Positions 1 through 7,998 of a stretch of DNA of 37,157 nt are shown piece after piece. Both the position numbers and the translations under genes were made by a program. The notes under the pieces were generated by a model. It had not been told where the DNA came from. It did no database searches and worked only from the letters and a program-made list of their open reading frames with translations. Location of the stretch: the NCBI GenBank assembly GCA_024636475.1, contig JAGXHA010000060.1:1-37157 (forward strand), written 5' to 3'. This DNA is from Roseobacter sp. GTDB taxonomy: Bacteria > Pseudomonadota > Alphaproteobacteria > Rhodobacterales > Rhodobacteraceae. Numbering within the stretch: the first letter of the stretch is position 1; every line of letters starts with the position of its first letter.

Positions 1-2
1 AA

Positions 3-110
3 CGCTACTGGGGAAGGCGGTTTTGGGCACGTGGATACTTCTCGACTACATCTGGGAATGTGACAGACGATGTCATCAAGCAGTATCTGGAATTACATTC
101 CGACAAATGA
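3..110 (+). pseudogene. tnpA: IS200/IS605-family transposase TnpA, C-terminal fragment (runs in from outside the window)
   Basis: The frame starting at base 3 is open from the window edge and gives 35 residues ending in a TGA at 108-110. It contains the tract RYWGRRFWARGYFS followed by SGNVTDDVIKQYLE. This is the C-terminal end of Y1 HUH transposases of the IS200/IS605 family, where an FWARGYF segment is followed by a helix of the form 'VTDEVIKxYIExH'. TnpA cuts and rejoins single-stranded element ends through a tyrosine that lies upstream of the visible part. A right-end-type hairpin follows three bases after the stop, as expected for these elements. The catalytic half is outside the window, so whether the copy is intact is unknown. 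The family call is firm; completeness is not. Confidence 0.8.
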
Positions 111-112
111 TG

Positions 113-132
113 CCTCCGGCGTCAGCCGGTGG
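113..132. repeat. IS200/IS605 right-end hairpin
   Basis: CCTCCGGC (113-120) pairs with GCCGGTGG (125-132) around a GTCA loop, with one T-T mismatch in an 8-bp stem. Subterminal imperfect hairpins of this kind are recognised by TnpA at the right end of IS200/IS605 elements. The element probably ends at or close to the TTCAC at 136-140, because the LysR coding sequence on the other strand resumes immediately afterwards. The exact cleavage point is inferred, not seen. Confidence 0.65.
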
Positions 133-140
133 TCCTTCAC

Positions 141-343
141 TTTCGAGCTGACAATATCTGTGTCCATGGTGCCCGAAGCGGGCAGGCCTTTGAGCGGCTG
201 AAAAGCGCGTGCCCCAGACTGCCCTCAAGCCGTTGCACGCGCAGACTGACGGCCGATTGCGTGACAAACAGCCGCTCTGACCCTGCGACGAAAGAGCCGG
301 AGTTGGCGACTTCAATGAAGGTTTTGATCAGTGTGATATCCAT
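141..343 (-). pseudogene. LysR-family regulator, 5' fragment interrupted by the IS
   Basis: The minus strand from the ATG at 343 encodes MDITLIKTFIEVANSGSF followed by a complete LysR winged helix-turn-helix with SAVSLRVQRLEGSLG and LFSRSKA. It continues to about residue 67 (TQILSAR), matching the LTPAGxQLLxYAR segment after the family's HTH, and then runs into the insertion-sequence end and stops at about 137. Family members are about 300 residues, so the whole effector-binding domain is missing from this side. The gene faces away from the ridA operon at 488, the usual layout for a LysR protein and its target. I infer that it once regulated that operon and was inactivated by the transposon. 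An in-frame ATG at 409 exists, but the 343 start fits the family alignment. Confidence 0.7.
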
Positions 344-487
344 GATGACGACCATGGGGCGGGCAGGTCCGCTTGCCAAGTTAAGTATCGCATGACGCAC
401 GCCTTTCAATCAGCAAAGCCCCTTTCCGTTTTGTCCTTGCAGCGCTATCGTCCGAAAAACCAAACCTGACTTCAAAGGAACACACCC

Positions 488-946
488 ATGAGCATCACCG
501 ACCGTCTAAGCGATCTTGGGGTAACCCTGCCCGATGCACCTGCCCCAGCGGCAAACTATGTTCCATTCGTGAAAACTGGCAACATCGTCTATATTTCGGG
601 CCAGATTTCGAACGGTCCGGACGGATTGATTACCGGCAAGCTTGGTGAAAACATGGATGTGGCAGCGGGTGCTGCGGCCGCACGCACATGCGCGATCAGC
701 CTGTTGGCGCAAGTCAAAGCGGCGTGTGACGGTGATATCGAACGTCTGGTGCGCGTTGTAAAGCTGACGGGCTTTGTCAATTCGACAGTGGATTTCACCG
801 ACCAGCCCAAAGTGATCAACGGCGCGTCCGACTTTTTGGTCGAAGCGTTGGGCGATGCGGGGCGCCACGCACGTTCAGCCGTCTCTGCCGCGTCGTTGCC
901 TTTGGGCGTCGCTGTCGAGATCGAAGGGATTTTTGAAATCAAATGA
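488..946 (+). CDS. RidA (YjgF/YER057c/UK114) family protein
   Basis: This 152-residue protein belongs to the RidA superfamily. The core has IVYISGQI near residue 33 and the C-terminal signature RSAVSAASLPLGVAVEIEG, with Arg129 in the position that binds the substrate carboxylate in true RidA deaminases. RidA proteins hydrolyse reactive enamine/imine intermediates. The extra N-terminal 15-20 residues and overall length place it in the longer subgroup whose substrates are mostly unknown, so deaminase activity is only inferred. AAAGGAA lies just upstream of the ATG. The stop overlaps the start of the phosphodiesterase gene by 4 bp, so the two are co-translated. A truncated LysR gene lies divergently upstream. 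Confidence 0.88.
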   Translation: MSITDRLSDLGVTLPDAPAPAANYVPFVKTGNIVYISGQISNGPDGLITGKLGENMDVAAGAAAARTCAISLLAQVKAACDGDIERLVRVVKLTGFVNSTVDFTDQPKVINGASDFLVEALGDAGRHARSAVSAASLPLGVAVEIEGIFEIK

Positions 947-1704
947 AGCTGCCAGCCGCGTTTAGCAAAGCCCCGATCGCTCACCGCGGTTTTCACGATG
1001 TGAGCGCGGGCCGCTCCGAGAACAGCCCGGCTGCGTTCAAGGCTGCGATAGAGCGCGGATACGGCATAGAACTTGATGTCCAGCTAAGCAAAGACGGTCA
1101 AGCGATGGTGTTTCATGACTATGCGCTGGACCGTCTGACAGAACAGTCGGGCTCCATTCACTTGCGCACAGCGTCTGACCTGTCTCAAATCAAGCTGAAA
1201 GGCGGCAATGATCCCATTCCGACGCTGAGCGATGTGGTTGCGCTGGTGGCAGGCCGCGTGCCGCTGCTGGTTGAGATAAAAGATCAGGATGGCGACATGG
1301 GCACCTCCATCGGCCCGCTTGAAGCGGCAACGGCGCAGGCATTGCATGGATATGACGGCGACGTCGCTGTGATGTCCTTCAACCCTCATGCCGTTGCGCG
1401 TATGGCTGAACTTGCCCCCGATCTGCCCCGCGGCATCGTTACCAGCGCCTATCGCTACAATGACTGGCCCCTGTCCAAGGCCGTATGCGAAACCCTGCGC
1501 GAGATACCTGATTATGACCGCACAGGCGCTTGTTTCATTAGTCACGAGGTCGATGATCTTTCGCGTCCCCGTGTGGCAGCGTTGCGCAAGGCCGGTGCGA
1601 TGGTGTGTTGCTGGACGGTAAGAAGCCCACAAACCGAGGCCACGGCTCGGCAGTTTGCTGATAATATCACGTTCGAGGGATATGACGCACCGCTCACCGC
1701 TTGA
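943..1704 (+). CDS. glycerophosphodiester phosphodiesterase
   Basis: The 253-residue protein is a cytoplasmic GDPD of the UgpQ type: there is no signal peptide. The active-site pieces are visible in order: His14-Arg15 in IAHRGFHD, Glu26-Asn27, the metal ligands Glu43 and Asp45 in GIELDVQLSKDG, and catalytic His58 in VFHDYALDRLT. The family hydrolyses glycerophosphodiesters to glycerol-3-phosphate and an alcohol, recycling phospholipid head groups. It overlaps ridA by 4 bp and is followed after 50 bp by a FemAB-like acyltransferase. Substrate preference cannot be read from the sequence. Confidence 0.92.
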   Translation: MKLPAAFSKAPIAHRGFHDVSAGRSENSPAAFKAAIERGYGIELDVQLSKDGQAMVFHDYALDRLTEQSGSIHLRTASDLSQIKLKGGNDPIPTLSDVVALVAGRVPLLVEIKDQDGDMGTSIGPLEAATAQALHGYDGDVAVMSFNPHAVARMAELAPDLPRGIVTSAYRYNDWPLSKAVCETLREIPDYDRTGACFISHEVDDLSRPRVAALRKAGAMVCCWTVRSPQTEATARQFADNITFEGYDAPLTA

Positions 1705-1754
1705 ACCTTGGCGCTTTGGCCACAGATTAACCCTATGGCAATTGGGACAGCAGC

Positions 1755-2942
1755 ATGAGCGCGCAAGAAGTCGAGATCAGGATACACGCGCGGATTGCCG
1801 ACATCGGCCAGACTGACTGGGACGCCTGCGCCTGTCCCGAGACCGCGACAGGCGCGCGCCCAAATGATCCGTTCACGACCTATCGCTTTTTGTCCGCACT
1901 TGAAGACAGTGGCAGCGTTGGCGCGGGCACAGGCTGGCAGCCTCAATATCTGACAGCGGCCATTGATGGGCAAATGATCGGGGTGGCCCCGATGTATGCG
2001 AAATCCCACAGTCAGGGCGAATATATATTTGACCATAGCTGGGCACATGCATTGGAACGGGCAGGGGGGCGCTATTACCCCAAACTGCAAATCGCCGTGC
2101 CACATACCCCTGCGACAGGCCGCCGTTTTCTAACCCGCCCCGGTTTTGAAGAGGCCGGGATGGCAGCGCTTATCCAAGGGGCCGTGCAATTGACCGACAA
2201 CAACGGTCTATCGTCCCTGCACATTACTTTTTGCACCGAGGCCGAGGCCGTGGCCGCCCAACACCTTGGGCTGATGGCCCGCAAAAGCCAGCAGTTCCAT
2301 TGGCAAAACCATGGCTATGCGGATTTCGACGGCTTTCTTGCCACGCTCAGTTCGCGCAAGCGCAAGAATATCCGCAAGGAACGCGTACAGGCACAAGATT
2401 TCGGCGGCACGATTGAAACCTTTACCGGCGACGCGATTGAACCGGAACATTGGGATGCCTTTTGGGAGTTCTATCAAGACACTGGTGCGCGCAAGTGGGG
2501 CACCCCTTATCTGACGCGCCGGTTTTTCCGCATCGCCCAGGAAACCCTGCGGGATGATATGGCGTTGGTAATGGCAAAACGTGACGGAAAATGGGTGGCG
2601 GCGGCGCTGAACTTTATTGGGGCTGATGCGTTATACGGTAGGTATTGGGGTTGCAAAGAGCATCACCCCTTCCTGCATTTCGAGCTGTGCTACTACCGCG
2701 CCATCGACATCGCGATAGAGATGGGGTTGGCAACGGTAGAGGCAGGCGCACAAGGAGAGCACAAGCTGGCGCGGGGGTATCTGCCAACGCCAACCTGGTC
2801 GCTGCACTGGATGCGCGACGAAGGATTTGCCCGCGCCGTGGGTGACTATCTGCGCCAAGAACGCGCGGCAGTCGATGAGGAGATCGACATTCTTACAGAG
2901 TACGGGCCTTTCAAACGGGCCACGATTGAGGAGCAACAATGA
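1755..2942 (+). CDS. FemAB-like GNAT-fold acyltransferase (PF04339/DUF482 type)
   Basis: The 395-residue protein has the marks of the FemAB-like family often labelled 'peptidoglycan biosynthesis/recognition'. FHWQN lies at 181-185 and the basic motif [12 protein letters not shown] at 199-210, and the C-terminal half has a GNAT-like fold with RYWGC and HFELCYY. No signal peptide or membrane helix is apparent. The biochemical role is not established; an aminoacyl- or acyl-transferase is the family expectation. The stop overlaps the start of the pterin dehydratase gene (ATGA), so the two are translationally coupled. Confidence 0.82.
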   Translation: MSAQEVEIRIHARIADIGQTDWDACACPETATGARPNDPFTTYRFLSALEDSGSVGAGTGWQPQYLTAAIDGQMIGVAPMYAKSHSQGEYIFDHSWAHALERAGGRYYPKLQIAVPHTPATGRRFLTRPGFEEAGMAALIQGAVQLTDNNGLSSLHITFCTEAEAVAAQHLGLMARKSQQFHWQNHGYADFDGFLATLSSRKRKNIRKERVQAQDFGGTIETFTGDAIEPEHWDAFWEFYQDTGARKWGTPYLTRRFFRIAQETLRDDMALVMAKRDGKWVAAALNFIGADALYGRYWGCKEHHPFLHFELCYYRAIDIAIEMGLATVEAGAQGEHKLARGYLPTPTWSLHWMRDEGFARAVGDYLRQERAAVDEEIDILTEYGPFKRATIEEQQ

Positions 2943-3244
2943 GCGAAAAACTAAGCGAAGAAACCCGCAAGACAGTGCTGGCCCCGTTATTTGCTACGGG
3001 CTGGGAAATGGTCGATGACCGTGACGCGATTACCAAAACATTCAAGTTCAACGACTTTGCAGATGCTTTTGGGTGGATGACGCGCGCCGCCATCTGGGCG
3101 GAAAAATGGGGCCACCATCCCGAATGGGAAAACGTCTACAACAAGGTTGTCGTTACGCTGACAACCCATGACGTTGACGGGCTAAGCGCGCTGGATGCCA
3201 AACTGGCCCGCAAGATGGATGGGCTCATGGGTGTCGACAAGTAA
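2939..3244 (+). CDS. phhB: 4a-hydroxytetrahydrobiopterin dehydratase
   Basis: The 101-residue protein is of normal length for pterin-4a-carbinolamine dehydratase. The active-site signature is present: His59-His60-Pro61 in GHHPEW, then [12 protein letters not shown] with His77. The enzyme dehydrates 4a-hydroxytetrahydropterin, regenerating the cofactor of aromatic amino-acid hydroxylases; many bacteria also use it in pterin metabolism linked to molybdopterin enzymes. No phenylalanine hydroxylase gene is in the window. It is the last gene of the operon, overlaps the acyltransferase by 4 bp, and is followed 21 bp later by a strong terminator. Confidence 0.93.
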   Translation: MSEKLSEETRKTVLAPLFATGWEMVDDRDAITKTFKFNDFADAFGWMTRAAIWAEKWGHHPEWENVYNKVVVTLTTHDVDGLSALDAKLARKMDGLMGVDK

Positions 3245-3265
3245 GGCCTTTGACCCGTGAAAACA

Positions 3266-3297
3266 AAAACGCCGCCCTACGACAGGGGCGGCGTTTT
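3266..3297. terminator. bidirectional intrinsic terminator
   Basis: AAAACGCCGCCC (3266-3277) pairs perfectly with GGGCGGCGTTTT (3286-3297) around an 8-base loop. The run of A on one side and T on the other lets it work on both strands. It separates the converging phhB (plus) and peroxiredoxin (minus) genes. Confidence 0.9.
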
Positions 3298-3319
3298 GCG
3301 TTTCATGTTCTAAAACAGA

Positions 3320-3808
3320 TCACATGTTTTCAAGCAGCGCTTCGCCACCGGAGATTTCACAGGTACCGGGGCTTTCCTCGGCTTGGAACAGCGTGACCTT
3401 GCCATCATCCACCAGCATCGCATAGCGCTTGGAGCGGGCCATCAGGCCAACAGGCTCGGCGGTGAAATCCATGCCGATTGCCTTGGTAAAGGCGCTATTG
3501 CCGTCGGCCAGCATGGTGATGCCCGCCGCAGTCGCACCTGTCGCGTCACCCCATGCCTGCATCACAAACGGGTCGTTGACTGAAACGCAGATAATTTCGT
3601 CTACGCCTTTTGCGTCAAATTGATCCTTGGTGCGGATAAAGCTGGGCACATGCGCAGAGTGACAGGTAGGTGTAAACGCACCGGGTACAGCGAATAAAAC
3701 GACCTTGCGGCCTTTCAGCTTGTCAGCCATCTGCACCGGCGCGGGGCCATCGGCACCCATTTGCATCAACGTGGCATCTGGCAGGGTATCGCCTTGGGAG
3801 ATCGTCAT
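3320..3808 (-). CDS. peroxiredoxin, Prx5 type
   Basis: The 162-residue protein has the Prx5 signature PGAFTPTC at 42-49, with peroxidatic Cys49, followed by HVPSF. Further cysteines are at 74 (IICVSVNDP) and near 149 (PGTCEIS), either of which could be a resolving residue; Prx5 proteins are one-cysteine or atypical two-cysteine enzymes. They reduce hydrogen peroxide and organic peroxides using thioredoxin or glutaredoxin, in the cytoplasm. It diverges from the flavoprotein gene at 3903 over a 94-bp spacer that must hold both promoters. That spacer includes a 10-bp palindrome, AAACCGGTTT, at 3874-3883 of unknown meaning. Confidence 0.92.
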   Translation of the reverse strand: MTISQGDTLPDATLMQMGADGPAPVQMADKLKGRKVVLFAVPGAFTPTCHSAHVPSFIRTKDQFDAKGVDEIICVSVNDPFVMQAWGDATGATAAGITMLADGNSAFTKAIGMDFTAEPVGLMARSKRYAMLVDDGKVTLFQAEESPGTCEISGGEALLENM

Positions 3809-3902
3809 AAACGTGACCTTTCATGTCATTGTGTTTGTCTCTTGCTTAGATATAGGGTTTGGACGCAGTCAGGAAACCGGTTTTTTCTCCAAGAGGTGCA
3901 TC

Positions 3903-5111
3903 ATGGGACATGTCATCGTGATCGGGGCGGGGCAGGCGGGGTCGTCCTGCGTGGCCAAGCTTCGCAATTCAGGATTTGATGGCCAAGTTACGCTGATTGG
4001 CGCTGAACCTGTGCCGCCCTATCAACGCCCTCCCTTGTCGAAAACCTACCTGACGGGCGACATGACGCTTGAGCGTCTGTTTTTGCGTCCCGAAAGCTTT
4101 TATGGCGAACACGACATTCATTTGATGTTGAACACCCAAGTCGAAGGGATTGATACCACAGCACAAACCATCCGCTTGAACGGTCACGATATGGGCTATG
4201 ACGATCTGGTTCTGACCACCGGATCTGTCCCGCGCCGCTTGCCTGCCAGTATCGGTGGTGCGCTGGAGGGCGTGCATGTGGTGCGCGATCTGGCTGATGT
4301 AGACGCGATGGGGCCGCGCTTTGCCAAAGGTGCGCGGGTGTTGATCGTGGGCGGCGGCTATATCGGGCTAGAGGCCGCTTCGGTCGCTGCAAAGCTGGGT
4401 CTTGAAGTCACGCTGGTCGAAATGGGCGCACGGATCTTGCAACGGGTCGCGGCCCCGCAAACTTCAGATTTCTTTCGCGATCTGCATACATCGCATGGCG
4501 TCAAAATCCGCGAGGGTGTCGGGCTGGAGCGTCTGATCGGTGATACCCATGTCACGGGCGCAGTTTTGTCTGACGGATCAGAGCTGGCGCTGGACTTTGT
4601 GATCGTCGGTGTTGGCATTGGCCCTGATATCGCCTTGGCCGAAGCCGCTGGGATCGAGATCGACAATGGCATTAAGACCGACAGCCAAGGCCGCACTTCA
4701 GCGCCACATGTTTGGGCCGCAGGCGATTGCACCTCGTTTCCTTATCGTGGCGGGCGTATCCGGTTGGAATCGGTGCCCAACGCCATTGATCAGGCGGAAT
4801 GTGTGGCGCAAAATATCATGGGTTCGGTCAGGCATTATGTCGCAACGCCGTGGTTCTGGTCGGATCAATATGATGTGAAACTGCAGATTGCAGGTCTTAA
4901 TACCGGCTACGACCGCGTCATCACACGGCGCACAGATGCCGCAACGGTGGCGTTCTGGTACTTTAAGGGCGATGAATTGCTGGCAGTGGATGCGATGAAT
5001 GACCCGCGCGCCTTTATGATCGGGCGCCGCTTGATCGAGGCGGGGAAATCCCCGTCACCCGAGGTGATTGCAGATCCCGCAACCGACTTGAAAGCGCTGT
5101 TGAAAACGTGA
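3903..5111 (+). CDS. NAD(P)H-dependent FAD oxidoreductase, ferredoxin (putidaredoxin/rhodocoxin) reductase type
   Basis: The 402-residue protein begins at the ATG directly before VIVIGAGQAG, which gives the family-standard start. The FAD-binding GxGxxG is at 8-13, PPYQRPPLSK near 38-47, the NAD(P)-binding GGGYIGLE at 150-157, and the second FAD contact WAAGDC at 271-276. A C-terminal reductase domain contains SDQYDVKLQIAG and ends near residue 400. These enzymes pass electrons from NAD(P)H to a 2Fe-2S ferredoxin serving a P450 or dioxygenase. No ferredoxin or oxygenase gene is adjacent, so the partner is unknown. Its stop overlaps the GTG start of rsmD. Confidence 0.87.
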   Translation: MGHVIVIGAGQAGSSCVAKLRNSGFDGQVTLIGAEPVPPYQRPPLSKTYLTGDMTLERLFLRPESFYGEHDIHLMLNTQVEGIDTTAQTIRLNGHDMGYDDLVLTTGSVPRRLPASIGGALEGVHVVRDLADVDAMGPRFAKGARVLIVGGGYIGLEAASVAAKLGLEVTLVEMGARILQRVAAPQTSDFFRDLHTSHGVKIREGVGLERLIGDTHVTGAVLSDGSELALDFVIVGVGIGPDIALAEAAGIEIDNGIKTDSQGRTSAPHVWAAGDCTSFPYRGGRIRLESVPNAIDQAECVAQNIMGSVRHYVATPWFWSDQYDVKLQIAGLNTGYDRVITRRTDAATVAFWYFKGDELLAVDAMNDPRAFMIGRRLIEAGKSPSPEVIADPATDLKALLKT

Positions 5112-5659
5112 GGATCATCGCTGGAAAATCACGCGGCACGCATCTGGCCGATGTTGGCGCGGGCGATGCTGACGCGCATCTGCGACCCACCTCTGACCGG
5201 GTGCGCGAAAGCTTGTTTTCGATGCTGACACACCACAATGTCATCCATGGCGCGCGGGTGTTGGATCTGTTCGCGGGCACTGGTGCATTGGGTCTTGAGG
5301 CGCTTTCACGTGGTGCACGGGAGGTCGTGTTTGTTGAAAACGGGCGCGTTGCACAAAAGCTGATCAGCGAGAACATCAAGAAGCTGCGGGCTGAAGGTGA
5401 AACAAAGCTGCTGCGGGCGGATGCCACGGCGCTAGGCGATTGGATATCGGCACCGTTTGATCTGGTGTTTCTTGATCCGCCTTATGGCAAGGGAATGGGG
5501 CAGATGGCACTGGCCAAGGCCCGCTTGGGCGGCTGGCTCACCCCCGAAGCCATGATCGTTTGGGAAGAAAGTAGCGCGATGGACGCACCCGACGGCTTTA
5601 CCCGGATTGATAAGCGAAAATATGGCGATACGTGGATCACGCTTTTAAGGGTCTCTTGA
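5108..5659 (+). CDS. rsmD: 16S rRNA (guanine(966)-N(2))-methyltransferase RsmD
   Basis: The 183-residue protein starts with GTG and MRIIAGKSRG, the typical RsmD N-terminus. RPTSDRVRESLFSML, the SAM-binding DLFAGTGALGLEALSRGA (53-70) and the catalytic DPPY at 123-126 are all present. It methylates N2 of G966 in 16S rRNA during small-subunit assembly. The GTG overlaps the TGA of the preceding flavoprotein gene (GTGA), which settles the start and implies coupled translation of two functionally unrelated genes. Confidence 0.95.
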   Translation: MRIIAGKSRGTHLADVGAGDADAHLRPTSDRVRESLFSMLTHHNVIHGARVLDLFAGTGALGLEALSRGAREVVFVENGRVAQKLISENIKKLRAEGETKLLRADATALGDWISAPFDLVFLDPPYGKGMGQMALAKARLGGWLTPEAMIVWEESSAMDAPDGFTRIDKRKYGDTWITLLRVS

Positions 5660-5692
5660 CCTCTAAAGTGTTCTAGCTTTGCATTTGTCCCA

Positions 5693-5704
5693 CATAAGCT
5701 TATG
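5693..5704. promoter_or_regulatory. 12-bp perfect palindrome upstream of psd
   Basis: CATAAGCTTATG is its own reverse complement and sits 36 bp ahead of the psd start, in the only spacer between rsmD and psd. A TTGACC at 5656-5661 could serve as a -35 element, although no convincing -10 box follows at the right distance. A repressor operator for the psd-pssA operon is a guess; the sequence also contains a chance HindIII site. Confidence 0.3.
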
Positions 5705-5740
5705 AGCAAGTCAAATATCTAAAACGGAAAGAAGCGCGCG

Positions 5741-6406
5741 ATGAGCCTGAGCATGACAAGTACCTTTATCAAACCGATGCACCCCGAGGGGCGCAAGTTT
5801 GTGGCAATTTTTGCTGCGATCACGCTGGTGCTTTTCCTTCTGGCTGATTTTCTGGGCTGGGTCGGCGTTGGCGCAACTGTTTGGTGCTACTATTTCTTTC
5901 GTGATCCCGAACGCGTGACACCCAAAGGTGACAGCCTTGTGGTCAGCCCCGCGGATGGCATTGTGTCGCTGATCGAACCCGCCGTTCCGCCGGCAGAGTT
6001 GGGGATGGACGACACCCCCCTGACCCGTATCAGTGTGTTCATGAACGTCTTTAACTGCCACGTGAACCGCGCCCCTGTCGCGGGTGAAATCACCGATATC
6101 GCCTACCGCGCCGGCAAGTTCTTTAATGCATCGCTGGATAAAGCCAGCAAAGACAACGAGCGCAATAGTCTGCGGATCAAGATGGCGGACGGGCGTGATA
6201 TTGCCGTGGTTCAGATCGCCGGTCTCGTGGCCCGCCGTATCGTTTGTTTCACCAAGCCCGGTGCCCATACGCAGGGAGGTCAGCGCTTTGGCCTGATCCG
6301 GTTTGGATCGCGGGTAGATGTGTATTTGCCCCAAGGCGTTACGCCCAAGGTCAGCATTGGCCAGACGATGGTCGCGGGTGAAACTGTCTTGGCAGAGCTG
6401 TCATAG
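5741..6406 (+). CDS. psd: phosphatidylserine decarboxylase proenzyme
   Basis: The 221-residue protein is the short, membrane-anchored PSD form found in alphaproteobacteria. Two hydrophobic segments (about 22-36 and 40-53) are followed by [18 protein letters not shown] at 100-110, and the self-cleavage site RFGSR, where cleavage between Gly189 and Ser190 turns Ser190 into the pyruvoyl cofactor. It decarboxylates phosphatidylserine to phosphatidylethanolamine in the inner membrane. The next gene, pssA, starts on the base after the psd stop and makes its substrate, so the pair forms a complete PE pathway. A second in-frame ATG at 5753 is a possible start. Confidence 0.95.
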   Translation: MSLSMTSTFIKPMHPEGRKFVAIFAAITLVLFLLADFLGWVGVGATVWCYYFFRDPERVTPKGDSLVVSPADGIVSLIEPAVPPAELGMDDTPLTRISVFMNVFNCHVNRAPVAGEITDIAYRAGKFFNASLDKASKDNERNSLRIKMADGRDIAVVQIAGLVARRIVCFTKPGAHTQGGQRFGLIRFGSRVDVYLPQGVTPKVSIGQTMVAGETVLAELS

Positions 6407-7168
6407 ATGACTAATCCCCCTCCCGTGCGCAGCGACAAGCCGAAGGCCGAGTTTTCGCTGCTGCAATTGGTCCCGAACATGTTGACGATCGCGGCGATCT
6501 GCTCGGGCATTTCGGCGATACGATTTGCTGCGGAGGGTAACATTGCGCTGGCGGTTTTTCTGATTACGCTTGCAAGTGTCCTTGACGGTATGGACGGGCG
6601 CGCAGCCCGTTATCTGGGCAGCGACAGCAAGATCGGTGCAGAGCTGGATAGCCTGGCCGATTTCGTGAACTTTGGGGTGGCCCCGCCGCTTGTTGTGTAT
6701 TTCTGGGGTTTGCAAGACTACTATCGCGCCGGCTGGCTGGCTGTATTGGTCTTTGCGGTCTGCTGCGTCATGCGGCTGGCGCGGTTCAATGTGGATTCGC
6801 GGACAAAAGACCCTCTTGATGACGGCGGATATTTCACGGGTGTACCGTCACCTGCGGGTGCGATGCTGGTCATGCTGCCAATCTACCTGCCCTACGCTTT
6901 TGGACCAGCGGCCGCGATGCCAGATTTTCTGGCGTGTTTTTACATCGTCCTCGTTGGTTGGGTCATGGTCAGCCGCATCCCGACATGGTCGTTCAAGTCG
7001 GTCAGCTTTTCGCGCAAAAACGTGACTTACTTCCTGATAGCCTTCACCGGCTTTATCGCCTGCCTTGTCAGTTTCCCATGGGCCACGCTGGTCATATGCT
7101 GCTTTGCCTATGCCGGCAGCATCATTTGGGCGGTGCTAGAGCTGCGGATGGCAAAGCGCAAAAGCTAA
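6407..7168 (+). CDS. pssA: CDP-diacylglycerol--serine O-phosphatidyltransferase
   Basis: The 253-residue integral membrane protein carries the CDP-alcohol phosphatidyltransferase motif DGx2ARx8Gx3Dx3D exactly: Asp63, Gly64, Ala67, Arg68, Gly77, Asp81 and Asp85. About seven to eight hydrophobic segments follow, and the length matches the type II (Bacillus-like) membrane enzyme. It condenses CDP-diacylglycerol with serine to give phosphatidylserine for Psd. Its ATG immediately follows the psd TAG. Its stop overlaps the stop of the opposing map gene by 4 bp, so no terminator separates these converging operons. Confidence 0.95.
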   Translation: MTNPPPVRSDKPKAEFSLLQLVPNMLTIAAICSGISAIRFAAEGNIALAVFLITLASVLDGMDGRAARYLGSDSKIGAELDSLADFVNFGVAPPLVVYFWGLQDYYRAGWLAVLVFAVCCVMRLARFNVDSRTKDPLDDGGYFTGVPSPAGAMLVMLPIYLPYAFGPAAAMPDFLACFYIVLVGWVMVSRIPTWSFKSVSFSRKNVTYFLIAFTGFIACLVSFPWATLVICCFAYAGSIIWAVLELRMAKRKS

Positions 7169-7998
7169 TCTTGGCTGTAGGTCGGGTGGAACGTGCCAGC
7201 GGGGGAGAGGGTGAAAATCTCGAAGCCTGTTTCAGTCACGCCGACGGAATGTTCGAATTGCGCCGATAGCGATTTGTCGCGGGTGACGGCTGTCCAGTCA
7301 TCTGCCAGCACTTTGGTCTCGGCGCGGCCCAGATTGACCATCGGTTCAATCGTAAAAAACATGCCCGGTTCCAGAACCGAACCTGTGCCGGGGCGACCAT
7401 AATGCAGTACATTGGGCGGGGCGTGGAAGACACGGCCCAAGCCATGACCGCAAAAGTCGGTGACAACGCTCATCCGGTGGCCTTCGACAAAGCTTTGGAT
7501 GGCATGCCCGATATCGCCGAAGGTATTGCCGGGTTTGACCGCTTCAATCCCCAGAATCAGCGCATCATGGGTAATCTCGATCAGGCGTTCGGCTTTGCGG
7601 GGCAGTTTGCCTGCGACATACATCCGCGAGGTGTCGCCAAACCAGCCGTCGACAATCACGGTGACGTCAATGTTCAGGATATCGCCGTCTTTCAGTTTCT
7701 TGTCGCCGGGGATACCGTGGCAAACGACATGGTTGATCGAGATACAGCTGGCGTGCTTGTAACCCTTGTAGCCGATCGTGGCAGATTTCGCATCTGCGTC
7801 CTCGACCATCTGGGCAATCAGACCGTCGATTGTGCCGGTGGTCTGACCGACAAAGACATGCGCGGCGATATCGTCCAGAATCTGCGCGGCCAGCATGCCG
7901 GCCGCATGCATGCCTGCGAAATCCGAAGGGTCGTAAATGCGAATGCCGTCTTTCGTCTGGCGTCCTCGGTGTTCATTCATCACCGGTCTCTCCATCAT
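7165..7998 (-). CDS. map: type I methionine aminopeptidase
   Basis: This protein of up to 277 residues is a type I methionine aminopeptidase, removing the N-terminal Met from new proteins. The two-metal site is complete: Asp111, Asp122, His185 (CGHGLG), Glu218 (FTIEPM) and Glu249 (QFEHS), with substrate-binding His94 in CHGIPGD. The first six residues before MNEHRG may not be translated; an ATG at 7980 is an alternative start. The 7998 ATG overlaps the sfsA stop, suggesting an sfsA-map transcript. Confidence 0.95.
   Translation of the reverse strand: MMERPVMNEHRGRQTKDGIRIYDPSDFAGMHAAGMLAAQILDDIAAHVFVGQTTGTIDGLIAQMVEDADAKSATIGYKGYKHASCISINHVVCHGIPGDKKLKDGDILNIDVTVIVDGWFGDTSRMYVAGKLPRKAERLIEITHDALILGIEAVKPGNTFGDIGHAIQSFVEGHRMSVVTDFCGHGLGRVFHAPPNVLHYGRPGTGSVLEPGMFFTIEPMVNLGRAETKVLADDWTAVTRDKSLSAQFEHSVGVTETGFEIFTLSPAGTFHPTYSQD

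Noticed and set aside
3705..3902. N-terminal extension of the ferredoxin-reductase-like protein
   Set aside because: It overlaps the divergent peroxiredoxin gene and promoter region; the dinucleotide-binding motif starts directly after the 3903 ATG.
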